A stretch of DNA of 64,000 nucleotides from Streptomyces sp. ISL-66 (GTDB taxonomy: Bacteria; Actinomycetota; Actinomycetes; Streptomycetales; Streptomycetaceae). Below are positions 1 through 8,206 of this stretch, in pieces (the first letter of the stretch is position 1; every line of letters starts with the position of its first letter). The position numbers and the translations under genes are program-made. Location: NCBI RefSeq assembly GCF_018614135.1, contig NZ_JAGGOW010000072.1:1-64000 (forward strand). Reading direction: 5' to 3'. The notes below the pieces were generated by a model. The model was not told the DNA's origin, made no database searches, and saw nothing but the letters and a program-made list of their open reading frames with translations.

Positions 1-53
1 GCCCTGCCAGGAGGGTGCCCCGCCCGGCCGGCTGCCGTGCCCGGCCTGCCGGG

Positions 54-92
54 CCGGGACCCCGGGCGCGGCCGGGGCCACCGGGGTCCCGG
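54..92 (-). terminator. Stem-loop terminator after the 93-677 gene
   Basis: Perfect 12-bp inverted repeat (arms 54-65 and 81-92, CCGGGACCCCGG against its complement) with a 15-nt loop. It begins directly after the TAG stop at 93-95 of the minus-strand gene. There is no U-tract, as is usual in Streptomyces. Confidence 0.7.
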
Positions 93-677
93 CTACGGGT
101 TCTGCTCCGGGAACGGCCGGGGCGCGTCGCCCGGCTCGGCCTCGAGCCGCCGCTCCAGCCGGGTGATGGCGGCCCGTACGCCGTTCCCGTACATGTCGTC
201 GGCCAGCGCCCCGGTGGCGGCGCGGGCACGCGCCAGGTGGATCCGGGCCGCTTCGGGCCGCCGCAGCTTCACGTAGTCGGTGGCCAGGCTCAGGTGCAGC
301 GACGGGTAGAAGACCCGGACGGCCGCCGGTGGAACGGGCCCGTCGGCGGCGGTCAGGGCCTTCAGGTCCCAGGCCAGCTCCTCGGCCGGGTCGTCCTGGG
401 CGTCGGCCATGTAGTGCGCGAGGGTGCAGCGGTGCAGGGAGTCCCCCTGCTCGCCGATCTCGGACCAGATCTCGCCGAGCCTGTTGCGGGCCTCCTCGCG
501 GTCACCGGCGTGCAGCAAGATGACCGCTTGGCCGATCCTGGTCATGACGGCGTCCTCCGACGCCTCCTGCTGCTCCGTCAACGCGGCCTCCGGCTTGCTC
601 TGCCAGACCTGCTCCGGTCTGATCATCAAGACGCTAGCCGGAGGTACGGGCAATGCCGCCCAGGCGCGGTCGGGCAT
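93..677 (-). CDS. Hypothetical protein, helical (TPR-like)
   Basis: A 194-aa protein I cannot assign to a named family. It is rich in Ala, Leu, Arg and Glu. Its spacing of small and aromatic residues (LHRCTLAHYMADAQDD, then ALTAADG..., then LSLATDYVKLRRPEAARIHLARA) suggests a few TPR-like helical hairpins, as in conserved actinobacterial proteins of similar size. There is no signal peptide or membrane segment, so it is probably cytosolic. The ATG at 677 overlaps the TGA of ung by one base (TGATG), which suggests translational coupling. An internal ATG at 626 (MIRPEQV) is an alternative start and would give 177 aa. The coupling to ung does not show that it works in DNA repair. A strong stem-loop follows the stop. 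Confidence 0.75.
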   Translation of the reverse strand: MPDRAWAALPVPPASVLMIRPEQVWQSKPEAALTEQQEASEDAVMTRIGQAVILLHAGDREEARNRLGEIWSEIGEQGDSLHRCTLAHYMADAQDDPAEELAWDLKALTAADGPVPPAAVRVFYPSLHLSLATDYVKLRRPEAARIHLARARAATGALADDMYGNGVRAAITRLERRLEAEPGDAPRPFPEQNP

Positions 678-1354
678 CAGCCCAGGTCCGGGATCCGCCA
701 GTCGATCGGCTCATGGCCCTGGGCGGCGACGGCCTCGTTGATCTGCGTGAAGGGGCGGGAGCCGAAGAACTTCTTGGCCGACAGCGGCGAGGGGTGGGCA
801 CCCTTGACGACCGCGTGCCGCTCCTCGTCGATCAGCGGGAGCTTCTTCTGCGCGTACGCCCCCCACAGGACGAAGACGGCGGGGTCGGGGCGCTCGGCCA
901 CCGCGCGGATCACCGCGTCGGTGAACCGCTCCCAGCCCTTGGCCTTGTGCGAGTTGGGCTCCGCCTCCCGGACGGTGAGCACCGCGTTGAGCAGCAGGAC
1001 GCCCTGCTCGGCCCACGGCATCAGATAGCCGTTGTCCGGGACGGGGATGCCGAGCTCGGCGTGCATCTCCTTGTAGATGTTGCGGAGCGAGGGCGGGGTC
1101 TTCACGCCGGGCCGCACGGAGAAGCAGAGGCCGTGTCCCTGGCCGGCGCCGTGGTACGGGTCCTGGCCGAGGACCAGGACCTTCACCTTGTCGAAGGGAG
1201 TGGCCTCCAGGGCCGCGAAGACCTGATCGCGGGGCGGGTAGACCGGCCCGTTCGCCCGCTCCTTCTCGACGAACTCGGTGAGCTCTTTGAAGTAGGGCTG
1301 GTCCAGCTCCCCGCCGAGGACGGGGAGCCAGGACTCGGGCAGCATCTGGGTCAC
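677..1354 (-). CDS. ung: Uracil-DNA glycosylase, family 1
   Basis: Excises uracil from DNA as the first step of base excision repair; cytosolic. The 225-aa protein has the family-1 water-activating motif GQDPYHG (Asp65) and the HPSPLSA loop (His187), matching in spacing the Asp64/His187 of the E. coli enzyme. The central LMPWAEQGVLLLN segment and the downstream VLWG segment are also typical. The start chosen is GTG at 1354, because GGAGG lies 8 nt upstream and the protein then begins MTVTQ(M)LPESW-like, as in close relatives. An ATG at 1393 would add 13 atypical residues. The gene lies upstream of, and overlaps by one base, the 93-677 gene. Length is normal for the family. Confidence 0.96.
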   Translation of the reverse strand: MTQMLPESWLPVLGGELDQPYFKELTEFVEKERANGPVYPPRDQVFAALEATPFDKVKVLVLGQDPYHGAGQGHGLCFSVRPGVKTPPSLRNIYKEMHAELGIPVPDNGYLMPWAEQGVLLLNAVLTVREAEPNSHKAKGWERFTDAVIRAVAERPDPAVFVLWGAYAQKKLPLIDEERHAVVKGAHPSPLSAKKFFGSRPFTQINEAVAAQGHEPIDWRIPDLG

Positions 1355-1494
1355 GGCGACAACCTCCGGTACAAGTTCCTCATGCTCGCGCAAGTGCTTC
1401 GCGCGACTGATCGAAACCTACCCGGGGCCACTGACAACGCCGCATCCGACCGCGTCCGCCCACACCGCCCGCACCGCCCGCACCGCCGGGGCGG

Positions 1495-3078
1495 CTACCA
1501 GCTGGCCTTGCGGTACAGCTCCCAGACCTGCATGACGGTCTGCGGGTCGAGCGCCCGCTCGGCGCCCCCGATGTCCTCGCGCGCGGCCACGTACAGCTTG
1601 CCCTGCCACAGCGGCAGCAGCCGGACGTCCTGGGCGAAGATCTGCTGGGCCTGCTCGAACTCGCGGACGCCCACGGACCGGTCGCTCTCGCGGCGGGACT
1701 TGGGGAGCAGGTCGGTGAGGATCTCGGTGGCCTCGTACGGGGTGCCGACCGCGTTGTCCTTGCCGACGAACGGGGCGATGAAGTTGTCCGGGTCCGGGAA
1801 GTCGGGGAACCAGCCTCGGCCGAAGACCGGGTACTCGCCCTTCTTGTAGCCCTCCTGGAAGGCCTTCCAGGGCTGGCCGCGCAGGGTGATCCTGAAGAGG
1901 CCGCTCTCCTCGAGCTGGCGCTTGAGCTCGGTGAACTCGTCCGCCGTGGACGCGCCGTAGCGGTCGGTGGTGTACCAGAAGGTCAGGTCGACCTGCTGCG
2001 TGATCCCGGCATCCTTGAGGATCTTCTTGGCCTTGGCGACGTCCACCTGGCCGTACATGTCGTAGAAGGGCGTCTTGTGGCCGACGACCCCCTTGGGGAC
2101 CATCGAGTACAGCGGCTCGGCGGTGCCCTGGTAGACCTTGGAGACGAGCGCGCCCCGGTCGACGATCTGGGCGATCGCCTGGCGCACCGCGAGTTTGGCG
2201 ACCTGCGGGTCCTTGGGGTTGAAGACCAGGTAGCGGATCTCCGCACCGAAGTTCTCGACGACCTGGACGCCCTCGTTGTGCGACTCGGGGGTCTGCAGGT
2301 CCTTGATCTCCGTGGCGGACAGGCCTCGGTAGGTCGCGTCGATGTCCTTGGACTTGAGCGCCGCGATCATCGTCTTGGAGTCGGCGAAGTAGCGGACGGT
2401 CACGCCGTTGTTGCGGCGGTTGGCGAAGCCGGTGTAGCCGTCGTTGCTGTTCAGGACCGCCTCGCCGGCTTCCTTGTAGGACTCCAGGGTGTACGGGCCG
2501 GAGCCCGTGACCTTGTCGTCCTTGCGCAGCTTGTCGGCCGGGTAGTCCTTCGGCGCGACCAGGGAGGCGGCCGGCGAGCCGAGGACGAACGGGAAGGTGG
2601 CGTCCGGAGTGTTCAGGTTGAAGACCACGGTCAGCGCGTCCGGCGTCTCGATCTTGTCCAGGCTGCCGAAGAGCGCCTTGGGACCGGACGGGGCGTCGAT
2701 CTTCTTGATCCGGTCGAGGGAGTGCTTGACGGCCTTGGCGTCGAGCGGCTCGCCGTTGGAGAACTTCAGGCCCTTCTTCAGGACGCAGCGGTACGACTCG
2801 TTCGCGGAGTCCGTGAACTCGCAGCTCTGGGCGGCGTCCGGCTGGGGCTTGGTCGCCCCCGTGGGGAACGCCAGCAGCGTCTGGTAGACGTTCCGGTACA
2901 GCTCCCAGGAGCCGTCCCAGGCCGCCGCCGGATCGAGGGTGGTGGGTGCGCTCGTCGTTCCTACGGTGATCCGCTGCGCGCCGTCACTGCCGCCGTCCGA
3001 GAACAGACCGCATCCGGAGAGCAGGGATATGGACGCAAGGGCCGCAGAGATCTGCAGGCATCTGGTCCGGTTGAACAC
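1495..3078 (-). CDS. Solute-binding lipoprotein, peptide/nickel ABC family 5
   Basis: Extracellular solute-binding lipoprotein of the SBP_bac_5 (OppA/DppA-like) family, which delivers peptides or similar ligands to an ABC permease. It is about 527 aa, normal for the family. The N-terminus has a basic start, a hydrophobic stretch and the lipobox LLSGC (Cys near residue 23). Typical internal segments include GTTSAPTTLDPA near the start, FSNGEPLDAKAVKHSLDRI, and VRQAIAQIVDR in the second lobe. The GTG at 3078 is chosen because AGGAG lies 7 nt upstream; a GTG at 3084 sits too close to that site. No permease or ATPase gene is adjacent, so it is an orphan binding protein whose partner is encoded elsewhere. 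The substrate cannot be read from the sequence. Confidence 0.9.
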   Translation of the reverse strand: MFNRTRCLQISAALASISLLSGCGLFSDGGSDGAQRITVGTTSAPTTLDPAAAWDGSWELYRNVYQTLLAFPTGATKPQPDAAQSCEFTDSANESYRCVLKKGLKFSNGEPLDAKAVKHSLDRIKKIDAPSGPKALFGSLDKIETPDALTVVFNLNTPDATFPFVLGSPAASLVAPKDYPADKLRKDDKVTGSGPYTLESYKEAGEAVLNSNDGYTGFANRRNNGVTVRYFADSKTMIAALKSKDIDATYRGLSATEIKDLQTPESHNEGVQVVENFGAEIRYLVFNPKDPQVAKLAVRQAIAQIVDRGALVSKVYQGTAEPLYSMVPKGVVGHKTPFYDMYGQVDVAKAKKILKDAGITQQVDLTFWYTTDRYGASTADEFTELKRQLEESGLFRITLRGQPWKAFQEGYKKGEYPVFGRGWFPDFPDPDNFIAPFVGKDNAVGTPYEATEILTDLLPKSRRESDRSVGVREFEQAQQIFAQDVRLLPLWQGKLYVAAREDIGGAERALDPQTVMQVWELYRKASW

Positions 3079-3189
3079 GTGCACGCTCCTCGATCAGCCA
3101 GGGGTGCGGCAGACCCTACCGCAGTGCATCACAAATCCAATGGGCAGGTTTCGTGCGGCACTTGACCGATTAAGGGCGTATTCGGTACA

Positions 3190-3216
3190 CATTTGCCTCC
3201 CCATGGAAGGCAAATG
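3190..3216 (-). terminator. Stem-loop between the SDR gene and the SBP gene
   Basis: Inverted repeat with arms CATTTGCCT (3190-3198) and AGGCAAATG (3208-3216). Read on the minus strand the stem extends to 12 bp with one G-T pair and an ATG triloop. It lies 14 nt past the stop of the 3231-3992 gene and about 110 nt before the SBP start, so a terminator is the simplest reading. An operator for the SBP gene is the alternative. Confidence 0.55.
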
Positions 3217-3230
3217 CGTCCGACTATCGG

Positions 3231-3992
3231 TCAATGCACTCCGGCATTGAGGAACATTCCCCCGTCGACCACCAGAGTTTGTCCCGTGATCCATTCCGCT
3301 TGTGCAGATGTGAGGAACGCGGCGGCCCCTCCGATGTCCTGCGGGACCCCGAGCCGGCCCAGCGGATAGGCCGCCGCGGCCTCCTGCTCCCGGCCCTCGT
3401 AGAGCGCCTGCGCGAACTTGGTCTTCACGACCGCGGGCGCGATCGCGTTGACCCGGACCCCCGGGGCCATCTCGTGGGCGAGCTGGAGGGTCAGGTTGAT
3501 CATGGCGGCCTTGCTCATCCCGTACGCCCCGATGAAGGGCGAGGCGGAGACTCCGGCGATCGAGGCGATGTTCACGATCGCCCCGCCGTTCTCCTTCTGC
3601 CAGGCGTGCCAGGTGCGCTGGGCGAAGCCGAGCGCCGAGATCACGTTGGTCTCGAAGACCTTGCGGGCCACCCCGAGGTCGAGGTCCGCGATCGGACCGA
3701 AGACCGGATTGGTCCCCGCGTTGTTGATCAGGAAGTCGACGCGGCCGAAGGCCTCCATCGTGCGCTCCACCGCGACGGCCTGGTGGGCCTCGTCGTGCGC
3801 CTTCCCCGCGACCCCGATCACCCGGTCCGCGCCGAGCCGCTCGACAGCCTCCTTGAGGGCCTCCTCGCCCCGCCCGGTGATGCAGAGCCGGTCGCCCCGC
3901 GCCACCAGCGCTTCGGCGATGCCGTAGCCGATGCCCCGGCTCGCGCCGGTGATCAGCGCGACCTTGCCGCTGTCCGTTGCTTCGTGACTCAT
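3231..3992 (-). CDS. SDR family oxidoreductase
   Basis: Classical short-chain dehydrogenase/reductase of 253 aa, cytosolic and NAD(P)-dependent. Visible motifs are the cofactor loop TGASRGIG (15-22), NNAG (90-93) and the catalytic Ser144, Tyr157 and Lys161 (YGMSK). The C-terminal ITGQTLVVDGGM segment is typical of the FabG-like branch. It lies 19 nt downstream of a second SDR gene (4012-4773) on the same strand, so the two are probably co-transcribed. Pairs of this kind are often tied to acyl-CoA or polyhydroxyalkanoate-type metabolism in actinobacteria, but the substrate is not shown here. An ATG start with normal family length is used. Confidence 0.9.
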   Translation of the reverse strand: MSHEATDSGKVALITGASRGIGYGIAEALVARGDRLCITGRGEEALKEAVERLGADRVIGVAGKAHDEAHQAVAVERTMEAFGRVDFLINNAGTNPVFGPIADLDLGVARKVFETNVISALGFAQRTWHAWQKENGGAIVNIASIAGVSASPFIGAYGMSKAAMINLTLQLAHEMAPGVRVNAIAPAVVKTKFAQALYEGREQEAAAAYPLGRLGVPQDIGGAAAFLTSAQAEWITGQTLVVDGGMFLNAGVH

Positions 3993-4011
3993 GTCGTGCG
4001 CCTGCCTCTCG

Positions 4012-4773
4012 TCAGCTGAGCGGGCCGCCGGCCACGTACATGACCTGGCCTGAGACGAAGCCGGCGGCCTCGCCGGTGAAGAAGGCGATCGCGTTGGCCA
4101 CGTCGTCCGGGCGCCCCACGCGCTGCACCGGGATCTGGGTGGCGGCAGCGGCCTGGAAGTCCTCGAAGTCCATGCCGACGCGGGCGGCCGTGTGCGCGGT
4201 CATCTCGGTCACGATGAAGCCGGGGGCGACGGCGTTCGCGGTGATGCCGAACTTGCCGAGCTCGATGGCGAGGGTCTTGGTGAAGCCCTGGAGACCGGCC
4301 TTGGCGGCCGAATAGTTGGCCTGGCCGCGGTTGCCGAGCGCGGAGCTGCTGGAGAGGCTCACGATCCGGCCGAACTTGGCGTCCACCATGTGCTTCTGGC
4401 AGGCCTTCGACATCAGGAACGCGCCGCGCAGGTGCACGTTCATGACGGTGTCCCAGTCCGTCTCGCTCATCTTGAAGAGCAGGTTGTCGCGCAGCACACC
4501 CGCGTTGTTGACCAGGATGGTCGGGGCGCCGAGCAGGCTCGCCACCCGCTCCACGGCCGCCTCCACCTGCGCGCTGTCGGAGACGTCGCAGCCGATCGCG
4601 ACGGCCTTGCCGCCCGCCGCCGTGATCACCTCCACGGTGTCCTTGCAGGCCGCCTCGTCCAGGTCGAGTACGGCGACCGCCCGGCCTTCGGCGGCCAGGC
4701 GCACGGCCGTGGCCGCGCCGATGCCCCGGGCCGCCCCGGTCACGATCGCGACGCGTTGCTCGGTGGTGGACAT
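4012..4773 (-). CDS. fabG: 3-oxoacyl-ACP reductase FabG-like SDR
   Basis: FabG-type short-chain reductase of 253 aa, expected to reduce 3-ketoacyl thioesters with NAD(P)H in the cytosol. It has TGAARGIG (12-19), NNAG (89-92), a Ser cluster at 141-144, and Tyr154/Lys158 in YSAAK. The C-terminus FVSGQVMYVAGGP replaces the usual V(D/T)GG ending. The start at 4773 follows GGAGAA at good spacing; reading further upstream adds a 30-residue tail that lacks family similarity. It is the first gene of a likely two-gene operon with the 3231-3992 SDR. The region upstream of the start contains TACTAAGCGGTTGCT on the minus strand, which resembles sites before fatty-acid catabolic genes. That reading is only suggestive. 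The gene symbol denotes the family and does not mean the essential fatty-acid-synthesis copy. Confidence 0.85.
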   Translation of the reverse strand: MSTTEQRVAIVTGAARGIGAATAVRLAAEGRAVAVLDLDEAACKDTVEVITAAGGKAVAIGCDVSDSAQVEAAVERVASLLGAPTILVNNAGVLRDNLLFKMSETDWDTVMNVHLRGAFLMSKACQKHMVDAKFGRIVSLSSSSALGNRGQANYSAAKAGLQGFTKTLAIELGKFGITANAVAPGFIVTEMTAHTAARVGMDFEDFQAAAATQIPVQRVGRPDDVANAIAFFTGEAAGFVSGQVMYVAGGPLS

Positions 4774-4849
4774 GCTGGTTCTCCTCGCCCTCGGAAAGCG
4801 GCCCCTCGGGGGTGAGCAACCGCTTAGTAGCTTCAGCTGAGGAGACGCT

Positions 4850-4896
4850 AGGAGCCCTGGCACCCGGTGTCAACGCCACCAGGTTCCAGGGCTCCT
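4850..4896 (-). terminator. Stem-loop after the DUF3037 gene
   Basis: Perfect 11-bp inverted repeat AGGAGCCCTGG (4850-4860) / CCAGGGCTCCT (4886-4896) with a 25-nt loop. It lies 57 nt past the stop of the DUF3037 gene and upstream of the fabG promoter region, so it probably ends the HipA-like/DUF3037 transcript. Confidence 0.5.
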
Positions 4897-4953
4897 GTCG
4901 CACGCGCCGATCGGCCTTCCGGCAGCGCGACGGCTCGGCCCTCCGGCCGCCGC

Positions 4954-5337
4954 TCAGCGGACCAGCAAGTCCAGGAGCCGTTCCACCTCGGCCCGCGGGT
5001 CGGCCGTCAGGCCGGTGTGCACCGGGCCGGGCTGCACCACCGTGCTGCGCGGCGCGATCAGCCACCGGAAGCGGCGGCCGGGGTCGTCGCCGGCCGCCTG
5101 GCCCGCGAGCTCGCCCCCGCCGCACAGGCCCTCGATACCGCGCAGCGCGGCCCGGACCCCGGCCAGGTCGGCGTTCGGGTCCAGGGCGAGCAGCTTGGCC
5201 TCGTCGAGGTGGGTGCGCGCGGCCACGTAGGAATGCGCCCGGCAGTAGACGATCACGCCGGCGTTGAAACACTCGCCGCGCTCCATCCTGGGCACCACAC
5301 GCACCAGTGCGTACTCGAACACGTCCCGCTTGGTCAC
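4954..5337 (-). CDS. DUF3037 family protein
   Basis: A 127-aa protein resembling the DUF3037 family: it opens with DVFEYALVRVVPRMERGECFNAGVIVYC and has the typical ARTHLDEAKLLALDP segment. The function is unknown. The start is the GTG at 5337, whose GTGA overlaps the TGA stop of the HipA-like kinase gene, so the two are translationally coupled. Longer upstream reading frames are only the antisense/alternate frame of the kinase gene. Pairing of DUF3037 with a HipA-like kinase is common across bacteria, which suggests that the two act together. There is no signal peptide; it is probably cytosolic. Confidence 0.85.
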   Translation of the reverse strand: MTKRDVFEYALVRVVPRMERGECFNAGVIVYCRAHSYVAARTHLDEAKLLALDPNADLAGVRAALRGIEGLCGGGELAGQAAGDDPGRRFRWLIAPRSTVVQPGPVHTGLTADPRAEVERLLDLLVR

Positions 5338-6173
5338 TCGTGGTCGCTCTTGTTCTTCCGGGGACGGGGGTCGAGGCGGTCGGCAAGCCAGCCGGGAGGA
5401 CCGGCCTGGGTCTTGACCTCGGCCTCCATGGTGATCCTCTCGTGGATCGTGGCGGCGCGCGGCAGCAGCGCGTCGACGTAGGCGCGGCGCAGCGCGTCGG
5501 TGGAGTCGAAACCGGGCTCGTCGACCAGCCACTCGTCCGGCACGTCGGCCGCGACCTCGGTGAGCAGCTCCCTCGTGACGAGGGGGGCGAGCTCGGCGGC
5601 CGCCGCGGCGATATCCGGACCGGCCGGGGCCAGTACGTGATCGGAGGCGTTGTACGGCTTGGCGGCGGCGCTCTCGGCCGTGGGCCAGTTGTGGTGCCAG
5701 ATCATGGTGGCGCCGTGGTCGATGAGCCAGACGTCGCCGTGCCAGACCAACATGTTTGGATTGCGCCAGGACCGGTCGACGTTGTTGATCAGGGCGTCGA
5801 ACCAGACGACGCGCCCCGCCTCGACCGGGTCCACCCGGTAGGCCAGCGGGTCGAAGCCGATCGAGCCGGGGAGGTAGTCCATCCCGAGGTTCAGCCCCCC
5901 GCTGGCCTTGAGCAGCTCCTGGACCTCCTGGTCGGGCTCGCCGAGCCCGATCACGGGGTCGAGCTGCATCTGCACCAATCCGGGGACGCGCAGCCCCAGC
6001 CGCTGGGCCAGGCGGCCGCAGATGACTTCGGCGACCAGGGTCTTGCGGCCCTGGCCGGCTCCGGTGAATTTCATGACGTATGTTCCGAAATCGTCGGCCT
6101 CGACGATCCCCGGCAGCGAGCCGCCCTCACGCAGGGGCGTGACGTAGCGGGTCGCGATCACTTCTGTGAGCAT
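5334..6173 (-). CDS. HipA-like (HipA_2) kinase domain protein
   Basis: A 279-aa protein of the short HipA-like kinase family, related to the C-terminal kinase domain of HipA but lacking its usual N-terminal domain. Visible kinase features are the nucleotide-binding Lys35 in TYVMKF, the catalytic loop NNVDRSWRNPN (Asp133, Asn138/140) and the metal-binding LIDHGA (Asp152). A target cannot be inferred. No HipB-type helix-turn-helix antitoxin is adjacent, so it is not a classical hipBA module. Instead it overlaps the following DUF3037 gene. The ATG at 6173 is the first start and gives the normal family length. The gene is divergent from the 6406-10250 operon. Confidence 0.85.
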   Translation of the reverse strand: MLTEVIATRYVTPLREGGSLPGIVEADDFGTYVMKFTGAGQGRKTLVAEVICGRLAQRLGLRVPGLVQMQLDPVIGLGEPDQEVQELLKASGGLNLGMDYLPGSIGFDPLAYRVDPVEAGRVVWFDALINNVDRSWRNPNMLVWHGDVWLIDHGATMIWHHNWPTAESAAAKPYNASDHVLAPAGPDIAAAAAELAPLVTRELLTEVAADVPDEWLVDEPGFDSTDALRRAYVDALLPRAATIHERITMEAEVKTQAGPPGWLADRLDPRPRKNKSDHE

Positions 6174-6405
6174 TTTCCCAGGTTAACGGGGGGAAGCACG
6201 TCACGATCAAAGGTTTTTGCCAACACCTCCTTCGGGCCAGGTGAGTGCCTCCGCGGCGTGCGGACACACCCGGCTGACTGCATGGCCGGCCCGGTGGCGG
6301 CAGGCCCGTCCCCGGCCTCAGGGTCTTGGGATTTCAGGCAGCGTCTGCCGCTCACTTCCGCGGGTAGAAGCATGTCCGGTCGGCTACGAGAAGCGGGAGG
6401 CCTGG

Positions 6406-6495
6406 ATGGATACGGGATTGGTGCTGCTGGCGGGTTGGGGCCAGCTGGTCCTGCTTTTGACACTCGCCGCGTATTTCGTCCTGCGGGGCCGCTGA
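6406..6495 (+). CDS. Small single-pass membrane peptide (29 aa)
   Basis: Short open frame MDTGLVLLAGWGQLVLLLTLAAYFVLRGR with a good ribosome-binding site (GGGAGG, 5 nt upstream of ATG). It consists of one hydrophobic helix followed by RGR, so the C-terminus is probably cytoplasmic. Its TGA overlaps the ATG of the lipoprotein gene by one base (TGATG). It is the first gene of a coupled chain leading to the NRAMP-like transporter. Size and layout resemble small regulatory subunits of transporters (KdpF- or MgtS-like in form only). No family could be assigned. Confidence 0.55.
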   Translation: MDTGLVLLAGWGQLVLLLTLAAYFVLRGR

Positions 6496-6980
6496 TGTCC
6501 GCCCCCCGTCCGTCGCGCCCGGCCGCCGGGCTGCTGTCGCGTCTGGCCGTCTGGCTGCTGTCGGTCGTCGTGTGCCTGTCGGCCGCCGGTTGCGCCGGCT
6601 CCTCGCGTACGGAGGCCGATTACCGGCTCAAAGCGGCCAACACGGCCGAAGCCGCCGCCTCCGCGGTCGGCACGGCGCGCCTCGCCGTAGAGGCGGCAGG
6701 CCGGGGTAAGGCCACCGGCCCGTACCTGTCGGTCCTGCTCGGCGAGGCCGAGAAGGACTTGGCCGGCGCCGAGCAGGCGTTCACCTCACGCCAGCCGCCC
6801 GGCGAGGCCGCCGACAAGGTACGTGATCAGGTGGAGGAAGCCCTGTCGGACGCGGGCGACGCGCTGGCACGTGCACGGATCGCCGCCCGCCGAGGGCAGG
6901 TCACCGAGTCGGGGACCCAGGTGGCGGAGTTGACGAAGGTGAAGGAGCGGTTGGACCGATTGGGGGAGCAGCTGTCGTGA
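6495..6980 (+). CDS. Small lipoprotein, coiled-coil rich
   Basis: A 161-aa predicted lipoprotein. A hydrophobic signal segment (LLSRLAVWLLSVVVCLSAAGC) ends in a lipobox at Cys32-33. The mature part is Ala/Glu/Arg-rich with heptad-like spacing (RLKAANTAEAAASAVGTARLAVEAA, then QVEEALSDAGDALARARIAAR, then LTKVKERLDRLGEQL), consistent with a helical bundle on the outer face of the membrane. It starts by a one-base overlap with the upstream membrane peptide and its TGA overlaps the GTG of the transporter gene (GTGA), so all three are coupled. No named family was recognised. A role as an accessory or sensor for the transporter is inference from context only. Confidence 0.8.
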   Translation: MSAPRPSRPAAGLLSRLAVWLLSVVVCLSAAGCAGSSRTEADYRLKAANTAEAAASAVGTARLAVEAAGRGKATGPYLSVLLGEAEKDLAGAEQAFTSRQPPGEAADKVRDQVEEALSDAGDALARARIAARRGQVTESGTQVAELTKVKERLDRLGEQLS

Positions 6981-8206
6981 AGCGTTTCCTGGCCGTGACC
7001 CTCGGCATCCTGACCGCCATCGGCGGCTTCGTCGACATCGGGGACCTTGTCGCGTCCTCCCTGGTCGGCGCCCGCTTCGGGTTCGCCCTGGTGTGGGTGT
7101 TGCTGCTCGGCGTCGTGGGGATCTGCGTCTACGCGGAGATGGCCGGGCGGGTGGCCGCGGTGTCGGGGCGTCCGACCTTCGACATCGTTCGTGAGCGGCT
7201 CGGGCCCCGCGTCGCGTTCGCCAACCTCACCGGCTCGTTCCTGGTCACCTTGCTCACTTTGGCCGCCGAGCTCGCGGGTGTGGCGCTGGCCCTGGAACTG
7301 CTGACTTCGGTCTCCTACCTGCTGTGGATCCCCGGGGTTGCCTTCGCCGTGTGGATGGTCATCTGGCGGACCAAGTTCGAGACGATGGAGCGGGTCTTCG
7401 GCCTGGCCGGTCTGGCTCTCGTCGTCTTCATCGTCGCGGTGCTCCACCTGGATCCGCGGTGGGGAAGCGTGTGGCAGCAGGTCGCCCATCCGCAGGTACC
7501 GGCCGGCGAAGGCCTTCCGACGTACCTGTACTACGGCATCGCCCTGTTCGCCAGCGCCATGACCCCGTACGAGGTGTTCTTCTTCTCCTCTGGCGGCATC
7601 GAGGAACACTGGAGCCGCAAGGACCTGGTCGTCTCACGCGTGAACGTCTTCGTCGGCTTCCCCCTGGGAGGTCTGCTCGCCCTGTCCATCATGACCGCGG
7701 CCGCGCTCGTACTGCACCCCGCGGGCATCGCGGTCGACCACCTCTCCCAGGTCACGCTGCCCGTGGTGCTGTCCCTCGGCAAGGTGGGTTTCGCCTTCGT
7801 CCTGCTGGGTGTGTTCGCCGCTACGTTCGGTGCGGCCCTGGAGACGGCCCTGTCGTGCGGCTACACGGTCGCCCAGTACTTCGGCTGGACGTGGGGCAAG
7901 ACGAAGGCGCCGCAGACCGCTTCCCGCTTCCACACGGTGGTGATCGTCTCGATGATCGTGGGCGCGATGCTGGTGCTGACAGGCATCGATCCCATCAAGG
8001 TCACCGAGTACTCGCTGGTCTTCGCGGCCGTCGCGCTGCCGCTGACGTACCTGCCGATCCTCGTGGTGGCCAACGACCACGAATACATGGGCGATGCGGT
8101 CAACGGCCGCCTGGCCAACACCCTCGGCGTGATCTACCTGCTGATCGTCCTGGCCGCCTCCCTCGCCGCCCTTCCCCTGATGTTCGCGACGAAAGCAGGA
8201 CTGTGA
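6977..8206 (+). CDS. NRAMP-type divalent metal transporter, noncanonical binding motifs
   Basis: Integral membrane transporter of 409 aa with about eleven hydrophobic helices and the LeuT-fold layout of the NRAMP (SLC11) family. In the family, TM1 carries DPGN and TM6 carries a MPH motif that together bind Mn2+/Fe2+. Here TM1 reads DIGD (20-23) and TM6 reads MTPYE (194-198), so aligning the prolines replaces the metal-binding Met by Thr and the His by Tyr. Met-to-Thr changes are known in the family in transporters of harder cations. Substrate preference is therefore probably not plain Mn2+/Fe2+; Mg2+ or another hard ion is a guess. The GTG start overlaps the lipoprotein stop, and the stop overlaps the next ATG. 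Confidence 0.85.
   Translation: MKRFLAVTLGILTAIGGFVDIGDLVASSLVGARFGFALVWVLLLGVVGICVYAEMAGRVAAVSGRPTFDIVRERLGPRVAFANLTGSFLVTLLTLAAELAGVALALELLTSVSYLLWIPGVAFAVWMVIWRTKFETMERVFGLAGLALVVFIVAVLHLDPRWGSVWQQVAHPQVPAGEGLPTYLYYGIALFASAMTPYEVFFFSSGGIEEHWSRKDLVVSRVNVFVGFPLGGLLALSIMTAAALVLHPAGIAVDHLSQVTLPVVLSLGKVGFAFVLLGVFAATFGAALETALSCGYTVAQYFGWTWGKTKAPQTASRFHTVVIVSMIVGAMLVLTGIDPIKVTEYSLVFAAVALPLTYLPILVVANDHEYMGDAVNGRLANTLGVIYLLIVLAASLAALPLMFATKAGL

Noticed and set aside
4012..4773. FabG as the housekeeping fatty-acid-synthesis enzyme
   Set aside because: No acpP, fabD, fabH or fabF is nearby; pairing with another SDR suggests an accessory reductase.
5334..6173. Classical hipBA toxin-antitoxin module
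   Set aside because: No HipB-like DNA-binding gene is adjacent, and the protein lacks the N-terminal HipA domain.
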